DNA of 18,619 bases from an uncultured Bacilli bacterium. Its GTDB lineage: Bacteria > Bacillota_I > Bacilli_A > RF39 > UBA660. The notes below the pieces were generated by a model. The model was given only the letters and a program-made list of their open reading frames with translations, made no database searches and had not been told where the DNA came from. The stretch lies in the NCBI GenBank assembly GCA_934096755.1, contig CAKOMU010000021.1, forward strand, positions 1-18,619. Direction: 5' to 3'. This document shows, piece after piece, positions 1 through 7,345 of this stretch (position 1 is its first letter; each line of letters begins with the position of its first letter). A program made the position numbers and the translations under genes.

Positions 1-1
1 A

Positions 2-1396
2 ACTTTGTTAGATAAAATGAAACATTTAAGTCATAAAGAAAATTTAATAATTGATAATTTGGAAGAGAAGAAAGTTTATGAGATGCTTGCAAAAGGGGAA
101 ACAACGGGAATATTTCAATTTGAAACGCCGATATTAAAAAATTTAACTAAAAAGTTTCAACCAACGTGTTTTAATGACTTGGTGGTACTTTTAGCTTTGG
201 GAAGACCTGGTCCAATTATGTTTGCTGATAGTTTTATAAGAAGAAAAAATGGTTTGGAATCAGTAAATTATATTAATGAAGATTTAGAAAAAATATTAAA
301 GAGTACTTACGGTATAATCTTGTATCAAGAACAGATTATGTCTATATTAAAAGTGGTAGCAGGTTATAGTTATGCTGATGCCGATATTATTAGACGAGCG
401 ATTTCTAAGAAAAAAGCTGATGTCATAGATAGAGAAAAAGAAAAATTTATTAAAAGAGCTATGGAAAATAATTATAGTAGAGAAGTAGCAACAGATATTT
501 ATGAACAAATGGCTAGATTTGCCAGTTATGGATTTAATAAATCTCATTCCGTAGCTTATGCGCGCATTGCTTATTATATGGCTTATTTTAAGGCTTTTTA
601 TCCGGTTTATTTTGTCATTGCAATGCTTGATGAGGGAATTAGTCCAGATTTATTTAATGCGTATATGAACTTTTTAAAGTTACAAGGCGTAAAAATTGTA
701 AAACCAGATATTAATTTTAGTGAAGTAAATTATTATTTAAAAAATGAAAAATTAGTGATGCCTTTAAATACTATAAAAGGAATTACTAAAGAACTTTCTC
801 AAAAAATTATTAGTCAAAGACAAAATAAATACATAGATATTTTTGATTTTGTTAGTAAAACTGATGATTTTATTGATAAAAAGTTATTAAAAATTTTGGT
901 AGATGCCGATGCCATGCGAAGTTTGGAAGTTAATCATCATACGATTATAGCTAATTGTGATAATGCTTTTAATTATGCTAGCTTAGGGGGATTTGATGAT
1001 TTAGTGCAAAAACCAATGTTGGTGTTAGAACCAGAATATTCAAAAGAAGAATTAAGAATGGCAGAGTTTAATAGTTATGGAATGTATATTTCTAATCATC
1101 CAGCTTCGTTATATAAAGGTGTGAAGTTAAATCAGTTAGAGAAATATTTGTTTAAAAATATTCATATCTATGTTTTGGTAGAAAATATTAAAAAAATTAA
1201 AACTAAAAAGAATGATGATATGGCTTTTATTCGTTGTAGTGATGAGATTGCTAGTGCGGAATTTACAGTTTTTCCTAAAATTATGCCAATGCTTGCTAAT
1301 ATAAAAATTGGTAATATGGTAGAAATTAATGGAAGGGTTAGTAAATCATTTGACAAAATAAGTGTTATTGTAGAAAATATTAGAAGGGTGGGTTAA
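2..1396 (+). CDS. dnaE: DNA polymerase III subunit alpha DnaE, C-terminal part (5' end cut by window)
   Basis: This is the C-terminal 464 or so residues of a bacterial replicative DNA polymerase alpha subunit. The frame is already open at base 2, so the TTG at 5 is not a real start. Counting from that TTG as residue 1, the family motifs are G-I-F-Q-F-E (35-40), A-L-G-R-P-G-P (65-71), Y-G-I-I-L-Y-Q-E-Q (103-111) and N-K-S-H-S-V-A-Y (178-185), all in the palm/fingers region. A helix-hairpin-helix part follows around 255-315 and an OB-fold from about 380 to the end. The PHP domain and the catalytic aspartates lie upstream of the window. No Exo domain interrupts it, and polC follows, so this is the DnaE partner of a two-polymerase system, known in Bacillus for primer extension on the lagging strand. 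The TAA stop is 2 nt before the polC start. Confidence 0.95.
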   Translation, partial: TLLDKMKHLSHKENLIIDNLEEKKVYEMLAKGETTGIFQFETPILKNLTKKFQPTCFNDLVVLLALGRPGPIMFADSFIRRKNGLESVNYINEDLEKILKSTYGIILYQEQIMSILKVVAGYSYADADIIRRAISKKKADVIDREKEKFIKRAMENNYSREVATDIYEQMARFASYGFNKSHSVAYARIAYYMAYFKAFYPVYFVIAMLDEGISPDLFNAYMNFLKLQGVKIVKPDINFSEVNYYLKNEKLVMPLNTIKGITKELSQKIISQRQNKYIDIFDFVSKTDDFIDKKLLKILVDADAMRSLEVNHHTIIANCDNAFNYASLGGFDDLVQKPMLVLEPEYSKEELRMAEFNSYGMYISNHPASLYKGVKLNQLEKYLFKNIHIYVLVENIKKIKTKKNDDMAFIRCSDEIASAEFTVFPKIMPMLANIKIGNMVEINGRVSKSFDKISVIVENIRRVG

Positions 1397-1398
1397 AT

Positions 1399-4300
1399 AT
1401 GAATGATGAGTTAAGAAGATTTTTACAAAGTATTAACTGTGTAGATTCGATGTTTGATGAGGCAAAGATTGAAAGAGTTGTCTTAAAAAAACAAGAAGAT
1501 AAATTTGTAGTTTATATTAAAAATCATAATGTTTTACCAGTGGAAAATGTTAATCAACTTTTTTTGAGTGCTTTAAATGGGATTAATGGAGTAAAGAAAT
1601 GTGAAGTAGTCATTAATTATGAAAAAGTAAATGAAGAAGATGTTTTAAGTTATTTAAATTATTTAATTGATGAAGTTATTATTAAAAGACCAAGTTTAAT
1701 AAGTATAAAGAAAAGTAATATTGAAATAAATGAGAAAGTTATTTATTTTTATGTGTTAAATGATTTTGAAAAGAGTGATTTACTACATGAAAGTAAGTTT
1801 TTATTGGATAATTTAAAGAAATATGGCTTAGGTGATTATGAACTGGAAGTAGTTTTAAATGAAGAAGATCGTAAAACTTTACAAGAAGAAATTTTAAATG
1901 AGCGTAATACAGTGGTTATCAAAAAAGAAGATAGTCCAATTGTGATGGGTAGTCATAAAGAGGGAAATGTAATAGCTTTAAATAATATTTTAGGAGAAAT
2001 GAAAAATATTATTGTAGAAGTGTATATTTTTCAAAAAGAAGTAATTGAAAGACAAGGGAAAAAAGGTCCTATATTTATTCTTAATTTGAAGGTTAGTGAT
2101 AAAACTGATAGTTATTTGATGAAAATTGTGAAGTTTAATGAAGAAGAATTTGTCAGTATTAATAAAAAATTAAATGTTGGTTCTTGGTATCGGGTACATG
2201 GACATATGATGATGGACCAATATTTAAAACAAATGGTTTTAGATGCTCGTAATATTGAATCTATTCCTTCGAAAGATGTTAGTGTAAAAGATTTAGAAGA
2301 AGAAAAAAGAGTAGAATTACATGCTCATACAATGATGAGTATGATGGATGGTGTTGTGGGGACAACAGATTTAGTAAAGTATGCTTTGAAATTAGGACAT
2401 AAAGCTGTAGCTGTTACTGATCATAATTCTTTACAAGCCTATCCCGATATATATAATACTTTAGCAAAAGTTAATAAGGGAAAAGAAGATAAAGATAAGT
2501 TTAAAGCCTTGTATGGAGCTGAATTAAATGTGGTGGATGTTGAATCAAATATTGTGTTTAATAATAAGAAATATGATTTATTTGATCAAGAATATGTAGT
2601 ATATGATACTGAAACAACAGGGCTTAATAGTGGAATTGATCAGTTAATTGAAATTGGGGCAGTAAAAGTTAAAAATAATGAAGTAATTGCTAGATTTGAT
2701 GAACTTATTGCTTGTGATAAGCCTTTACCTAAAGTGATTGTAGAGTTAACTAATATTACTGATGAAATGTTGGTTGGTAAAGATAGTGAAGAAAATGTTA
2801 CGAAAAGATTTTTAGATTTTGTTGGTGACTTACCGTTAGTTGCTCATAATGCTCAATTTGATATTTCATTTATTAAGAGTGCTTGTAAAAAATATAATTT
2901 GAAGGAATTTAATAATACGGTCGTAGATACGATGGGCTTGGCTCGTAATATGTATCCTGAGTGGCGTAATCATAAACTTTCTACTTTGGTTAAAAATTTA
3001 AATGTTGAATGGGATGAAGATAAACATCACAGAGCGGATTATGATAGTGAAGGAACGAGTAAATGTTTCTATCGTATGTTAGATGAATTAAAACAAAGAG
3101 GAATGAAAACTACTATTGATTTAGAAAGTTTAGCAGATAAAGAAAATGCTATTAAATTTGCTCGACCTTTTCATTTAACTGTGATTGCTAAAAATCCAGT
3201 TGGATTGAAGAATCTTTTTAAGATTATTAGCTTAGCAAATACTAAATATTTGTATAAAGGAAAAGAACCTAAAATACCTAGAAGTGATTTAATTGAATTA
3301 AGAGAAGGATTAATTATAGGTAGTGGTTGTGTAAATGGAGAGGTCTTTGATAAAGGTTATGGTCTTATGGATGATGACTTAATCGATATGATGAATTTTT
3401 ATGATTATATCGAAGTTAATCCTGCTAGTGCTTGTAGTCACTTAATTGGAGATCAACAAAAATTTCATAATGTTATGGAATATAATGGTTATGTTTCAAG
3501 ATTAGTTAAGACAGCTAAAAATATGGGGAAATTAGTAGTTGCTACAGGGGATGTTCATAATCTTACTCCTGATGATTTAATTTATCGAAAAGTTATTATT
3601 CATCAAAAGACTAATGGGAAATTACATCCTTTAAATAGGGAAGGATTAGAAGTTCCTAATATGTATTTTATGACTACTAAAGAGATGTTGGAAGATTTTG
3701 CTTTTTTAGGTAATGATTTGGCCAAAGAAATCGTAATTACCAATACTAATAAGATAGCTGATATGGTAGAACATTTACAAATCATTAGAGATAAATTATA
3801 TACACCAATATTAGAAAATTCGGCAGAGATAACAAAAGATATGGTTTATAATAAAGCTCATGAAATATATGGTGAGATTTTGCCTAAAAATATTGAGGAA
3901 AGATTGGAAGCAGAACTTGCTGGGATTATTGGCGGTGGTTATGATGTTATTTATTTAATCGCTGAAAAATTAGTAAAAAAGTCTAATGAAGATGGTTATT
4001 TTGTAGGTTCTCGAGGCTCAGTTGGTTCAAGTTTAGTAGCAACGATGATGGGAATTACTGAAGTTAATGGATTACCACCACATTATGTTTGTCCTAAATG
4101 TAAGAAATCTTATTTTGAAAGTGAAGAAGGGGAACCTTTAGCTAACCTTTATCCAAGTGGATATGATATGCCAGATCGTTATTGTGAATGTGGAGAAAAA
4201 TTAAAAAAAGAAGGACAAGATATGCCTTTTGCAACCTTTTTAGGATTTAAAGCTGAAAAAGTACCTGATATCGATTTGAATTTTTCAGGTGATAATCAAG

Positions 4301-5709
4301 CCGATGCACATAATCACGTTAAAGTTTTGTTTGGAGAAGATCATGCTTATAGAGCAGGGACTATTTCGACTGTAGCTGAAAAAACTGCGTTTGGTTATGT
4401 GAAGGGATATTGTGAAGATAAGAATTTGATATTAAATAATGTGGAAATAGAAAGAATAGCTTTGGGATGTACAGGAGTTAAAAGAACAACTGGGCAACAT
4501 CCAGGTGGTATTATAGTTATTCCTCAATATATGGACGTTTTTGATTTTACACCATATCAATATCCAGCTGATGAACCTGACAGTACTTGGTATACAACTC
4601 ATTTTGATTTCCATGCTATTCATGATAATGTTTTGAAATTAGATATTCTAGGACACGATGATCCTACAATGCTTAGATATTTGGGAGATACAACTGGTAT
4701 TAATATTAAAGAAGAAATTCCTTTTGATGATAAAAATATTATTAGTTTATTTACTTCTACTAAAGCTTTGGGGGTAACTGAAGAACAAATATTGTGTAAG
4801 ACTGGAACTTTGGGAATTCCAGAATTTGGTACTAATTTTGCAATCAATATGCTTTTGGAAATTAAACCAACTCATTTTGCTGATCTAGTTAAGATTGCAG
4901 GTCTTTCGCACGGAACTAATGTATGGCAAGGTAATGTGCGAGATTTGATTGTGAATAATGTAGCTTCTTTTGATGAAGTAGTTGGTTGTCGTGATGACAT
5001 TATGGTTAGTTTAATCAATTATGGATTAGATCCTTCAAGAGCATTTAAAATTAGTGAATTTGTACGTAAAGGAAAAGCTAAAAAAGAACCAGAAACTTGG
5101 TTAGAACATGCTGCTTATATGCGTGAATTTAGTGTTCCAGAATGGTTTATTGAATGTTGTAGAAAAATTGAATATATGTTTCCTAAAGCGCATGCTTGTG
5201 CGTATGTTATGATGGCTTATCGTGTTGCATGGTTTAAAGTTTATTATCCTCTTTATTATTATTCAGCTTACTTTAGTATACGAAGAAGTGATTTTGATGT
5301 TAATGCAATGCTAAAGGGATATGATGGTATTAAAAGGAGACTTATTGAAATAAAAGAAAAAGGCTTTGGAGCTACGGCCAAAGAATCAGCGGTAGCGGAT
5401 ACTTTAGCTGTTGCTTTGGAAATGCTAGCTCGTGGTTATACTTTTAAAAATATTGATATTGAAAAATCTTTGGCTAAAACATTTTATATTGATAATGAAA
5501 ATAAATGCTTGTATTTGCCGTTTATGGCTGTTGATGGTTTGGGAGAAAACGTTGCTAATAAGATTATTGAAGAAAGAAAGATTAAGCCATTTTATTGTGT
5601 AGAAGATTTTGCTGGACGTGGTCATGTTAATCAAACAACAGTTAATGCTTTAAGAGAATTAGGAGTATTTAAAGGTATGCCTGAATCTGCTCAATTAAGT
5701 TTATTTTGA
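1399..5709 (+). CDS. polC: DNA polymerase III PolC (Gram-positive type, with proofreading exonuclease)
   Basis: The main replicative polymerase of low-G+C Gram-positives, 1436 residues and of usual full length. Domain order is visible: an N-terminal region and OB-fold (to about 300), a PHP domain starting at H308-A-H310, and a DnaQ-like 3'-5' exonuclease inserted in the PHP domain (D403-T-E405, H483-N-A-Q-F-D488, H544 with D549). A zinc-binding site follows (C898, C901, C929, C931). The palm catalytic aspartates are D957 and D959 in P-D-I-D-L-N-F, with D1082 in L-D-I-L-G. The fingers and the C-terminal helix-hairpin-helix end in Q-L-S-L-F, a plausible beta-clamp-binding tail. The ATG lies 2 nt after the dnaE stop, with a purine-rich GAAGGGTGGG inside the dnaE end, so the two genes should be co-transcribed and possibly coupled. 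It ends in TGA, showing UGA is a stop here. Confidence 0.98.
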   Translation: MNDELRRFLQSINCVDSMFDEAKIERVVLKKQEDKFVVYIKNHNVLPVENVNQLFLSALNGINGVKKCEVVINYEKVNEEDVLSYLNYLIDEVIIKRPSLISIKKSNIEINEKVIYFYVLNDFEKSDLLHESKFLLDNLKKYGLGDYELEVVLNEEDRKTLQEEILNERNTVVIKKEDSPIVMGSHKEGNVIALNNILGEMKNIIVEVYIFQKEVIERQGKKGPIFILNLKVSDKTDSYLMKIVKFNEEEFVSINKKLNVGSWYRVHGHMMMDQYLKQMVLDARNIESIPSKDVSVKDLEEEKRVELHAHTMMSMMDGVVGTTDLVKYALKLGHKAVAVTDHNSLQAYPDIYNTLAKVNKGKEDKDKFKALYGAELNVVDVESNIVFNNKKYDLFDQEYVVYDTETTGLNSGIDQLIEIGAVKVKNNEVIARFDELIACDKPLPKVIVELTNITDEMLVGKDSEENVTKRFLDFVGDLPLVAHNAQFDISFIKSACKKYNLKEFNNTVVDTMGLARNMYPEWRNHKLSTLVKNLNVEWDEDKHHRADYDSEGTSKCFYRMLDELKQRGMKTTIDLESLADKENAIKFARPFHLTVIAKNPVGLKNLFKIISLANTKYLYKGKEPKIPRSDLIELREGLIIGSGCVNGEVFDKGYGLMDDDLIDMMNFYDYIEVNPASACSHLIGDQQKFHNVMEYNGYVSRLVKTAKNMGKLVVATGDVHNLTPDDLIYRKVIIHQKTNGKLHPLNREGLEVPNMYFMTTKEMLEDFAFLGNDLAKEIVITNTNKIADMVEHLQIIRDKLYTPILENSAEITKDMVYNKAHEIYGEILPKNIEERLEAELAGIIGGGYDVIYLIAEKLVKKSNEDGYFVGSRGSVGSSLVATMMGITEVNGLPPHYVCPKCKKSYFESEEGEPLANLYPSGYDMPDRYCECGEKLKKEGQDMPFATFLGFKAEKVPDIDLNFSGDNQADAHNHVKVLFGEDHAYRAGTISTVAEKTAFGYVKGYCEDKNLILNNVEIERIALGCTGVKRTTGQHPGGIIVIPQYMDVFDFTPYQYPADEPDSTWYTTHFDFHAIHDNVLKLDILGHDDPTMLRYLGDTTGINIKEEIPFDDKNIISLFTSTKALGVTEEQILCKTGTLGIPEFGTNFAINMLLEIKPTHFADLVKIAGLSHGTNVWQGNVRDLIVNNVASFDEVVGCRDDIMVSLINYGLDPSRAFKISEFVRKGKAKKEPETWLEHAAYMREFSVPEWFIECCRKIEYMFPKAHACAYVMMAYRVAWFKVYYPLYYYSAYFSIRRSDFDVNAMLKGYDGIKRRLIEIKEKGFGATAKESAVADTLAVALEMLARGYTFKNIDIEKSLAKTFYIDNENKCLYLPFMAVDGLGENVANKIIEERKIKPFYCVEDFAGRGHVNQTTVNALRELGVFKGMPESAQLSLF

Positions 5710-5710
5710 T

Positions 5711-5807
5711 TATTCCTTTGAAAAATATCGATTGCAGGTGTAATATTTCTTTGAAAAATATCGATTTCGGTGTTAATATTCCTTTGAAAAATATGGAAAA
5801 GGGTTAA
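5711..5807 (+). repeat. Three tandem copies of a 33-bp repeat
   Basis: Three units lie head to tail just after the polC stop: 5711-5743 (33 bp), 5744-5776 (33 bp) and 5777-5807 (31 bp, diverged in its second half). Each begins TATTCCTTTGAAAAATAT, with one T for C in unit 2; units 1 and 2 then carry CGATT. All end in TTAA or GTAA. There is no spacer between units, so this is not a CRISPR. Period 33 keeps frame, and one frame (5706-5807, TTG start) would encode an 11-residue repeat with core I-P-L-K-N-I-D, but there is no ribosome binding site or other coding sign. Confidence 0.85.
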
Positions 5808-5813
5808 AAATGA

Positions 5814-5842
5814 TAGACAATGCCGTACTTTGGTGGTATTAT
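5814..5842 (+). promoter_or_regulatory. Predicted sigma-A promoter of the DUF4143 ATPase gene
   Basis: A -35 box TAGACA (5814-5819) and a -10 box TATTAT (5837-5842) are separated by 17 nt. Each has one mismatch to consensus. The expected start near 5849 would give a very short leader of about 12 nt holding the GGAGGA ribosome binding site (5849-5854), 6 nt before the ATG. The short leader makes this less certain than the other promoters here. Confidence 0.5.
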
Positions 5843-5860
5843 TAGTATGGAGGATATACT

Positions 5861-7159
5861 ATGTTAAAGAGAAAAGCATATCATAAATTAAAAACTTGGA
5901 AAGATACCCATAGAAATAATTGCTTAATGGTTATTGGGGCAAGGCAAGTAGGTAAAACTTACATTATAAGAAAATTTGCTCAAGAAAATTATGAAAACTT
6001 TTATGAAATGAATTTTATAGCAAATGAAGATTATAAAAAAATATTTGATGGAAATTTAGATGTTGAAACTATTTTAAGAAAAATGTCGTTAAGTGTACCA
6101 AATTTTCAAATAATACCAGGTAAAACATTAATCTTTTTGGATGAATTGCAAGATTGTCCAAATGCAATAACGGCTTTAAAATTTTTAGCTCAAGATAATC
6201 GTTTTGATTGTATTGCGTCTGGATCAATGTTGGGAATGGCATATAAAAGAGTTACTTCATTTCCTGTAGGATATGTAGATAGACTATATATGGAGTCTTT
6301 GGACTTTGAAGAATTTTGTTGGGCAAATGGTTTAAGTGAAGAAGCGATTGGTTATTTAAAAGAAGATTTTGATAATAAAAAAAGTGTTTCAGGAGTAGTT
6401 CATACAAGAATGATGGATCTATTTAAACTATATATTGTTCTAGGTGGGATGCCTGATGTAATTAATGAATTTAAATTAACTCAAAATTATAATTTGGCTT
6501 TAAGTGTTCAAAAAAGAATATTAAATGATTATCGGGATGATATTGTTAAGTATGCTGAAGCAAATGAAAAATCTAAAATACGTGCTTGTTTTGATAGTAT
6601 TCCAACTCAATTGTCACGTGAAAATAAAAAATTTAAATATGGGATAGTTGAAAAAAATAGTAATAGAGAAAAATATTATGGTGCTTTGCAGTGGTTATTT
6701 GATGCTGGAATAATTAATTTTTGTTATAATTTGAATAGTCCAGAATTACCACTAGAAGGAAATAAAATTGCCGATTGTTTTAAAGTTTATATGCGAGATA
6801 CTGGTTTATTGATGGCTATGTTAGATGATGGTGCCAATTTTGACATTATGAATGGTAATTTAGGTATTTATAAGGGAGCCATTTTTGAAAATGTTATAGC
6901 AGATATATTTCATAAATCAGGAAAAAATTTATATTATTTTGAAAAGAATTCAACTTTGGAAATAGATTTTTTTCTAAGATATAATGGGGTGGCTACTGCG
7001 GTAGAAGTTAAGGCAGCGGATAATACAAAATCTAAATCTTTAAAATCAGTGATGACCAAATGGAATGTAGAACAAGGCATTAAACTTTCAAGTAAAAATG
7101 TTGGGGTAAATGAAAATGGAGTAATTAGTATGCCTCTTTATATGAGTATGTTTTTATAA
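5861..7159 (+). CDS. AAA family ATPase with C-terminal DUF4143 domain
   Basis: A 432-residue cytoplasmic P-loop ATPase of the AAA_14/DUF4143 type. Seen directly: Walker A G26-A-R-Q-V-G-K-T33, Walker B L-I-F-L-D-E (90-95), a sensor-like A-S-G-S-M (119-123), then a C-terminal domain of the DUF4143 kind. That domain carries E367-I-D369 and E382-V-K384, a pattern like the D...ExK core of restriction-endonuclease folds. The family is common and multi-copy in gut bacteria; its function is not established, and roles in mobile elements or conflict systems have been guessed. The start is well supported by GGAGGA 6 nt upstream. It stands alone, with its own promoter and a strong terminator (7270-7314), and follows a tandem repeat after polC, which fits a cassette inserted behind a replication operon. 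No partner gene (toxin, antitoxin, nuclease) is adjacent. Confidence 0.9.
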   Translation: MLKRKAYHKLKTWKDTHRNNCLMVIGARQVGKTYIIRKFAQENYENFYEMNFIANEDYKKIFDGNLDVETILRKMSLSVPNFQIIPGKTLIFLDELQDCPNAITALKFLAQDNRFDCIASGSMLGMAYKRVTSFPVGYVDRLYMESLDFEEFCWANGLSEEAIGYLKEDFDNKKSVSGVVHTRMMDLFKLYIVLGGMPDVINEFKLTQNYNLALSVQKRILNDYRDDIVKYAEANEKSKIRACFDSIPTQLSRENKKFKYGIVEKNSNREKYYGALQWLFDAGIINFCYNLNSPELPLEGNKIADCFKVYMRDTGLLMAMLDDGANFDIMNGNLGIYKGAIFENVIADIFHKSGKNLYYFEKNSTLEIDFFLRYNGVATAVEVKAADNTKSKSLKSVMTKWNVEQGIKLSSKNVGVNENGVISMPLYMSMFL

Positions 7160-7173
7160 AATAATTAGACAAT

Positions 7174-7252
7174 TATTCTTAGTAGGACATTAATGCAGTT
7201 ATAGTAAAAAGATATTGCAATTTCCTTTACTAGAAGAAAACTAATAAGAATA
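7174..7252. repeat. Nested imperfect inverted repeat
   Basis: Outer arms TATTCTTAGTAG (7174-7185) and CTAATAAGAATA (7241-7252) match at 11 of 12 positions. Inside them, TAGTAAA (7202-7208) and TTTACTA (7226-7232) form a second pair. It lies between the ATPase stop and the terminator. It could be a folded 3' region or a degenerate small element; no T-run follows it, so it is not itself a terminator. Confidence 0.4.
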
Positions 7253-7269
7253 TAATAAAGAAATATAAT

Positions 7270-7314
7270 AAAACAAAATTGTTATAATTGACTTGAACAA
7301 TTTTGTTTTTTTTT
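7270..7314 (+). terminator. Rho-independent terminator after the ATPase gene
   Basis: A perfect 14-bp stem joins 7270-7283 and 7296-7309 (core AAACAAAATTGTT / AACAATTTTGTTT) around a 12-nt loop, and the right arm runs into nine T residues (7306-7314). The stem is AT-rich, as expected for this genome. It lies about 110 nt after the ATPase stop and overlaps the next promoter. Confidence 0.85.
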
Positions 7315-7321
7315 ATATAAT
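7293..7321 (+). promoter_or_regulatory. Predicted sigma-A promoter of the surface protein gene
   Basis: A -35-like TTGAAC (7293-7298) is followed after 17 nt by a perfect -10 box TATAAT (7316-7321). The -35 lies in the loop and right arm of the preceding terminator. Predicted start is near 7328, giving an approximately 18-nt leader with AAGGAA (7333-7338) 7 nt before the ATG at 7346. Confidence 0.6.
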
Positions 7322-7345
7322 TTATTTAGAATAAGGAATGATTTT

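Noticed and set aside
5..7. TTG at 5 as a start codon of a short dnaE
   Set aside because: The frame is open to the window edge and the protein lacks the PHP and catalytic parts, so the gene begins upstream.
5711..5807. CRISPR array
   Set aside because: The 33-bp units are directly adjacent with no unique spacers, and no cas gene is present.
5706..5807. Small gene encoding an 11-residue repeat peptide
   Set aside because: Only a TTG start overlapping the polC stop, no ribosome binding site; the open frame follows from the period of 33.
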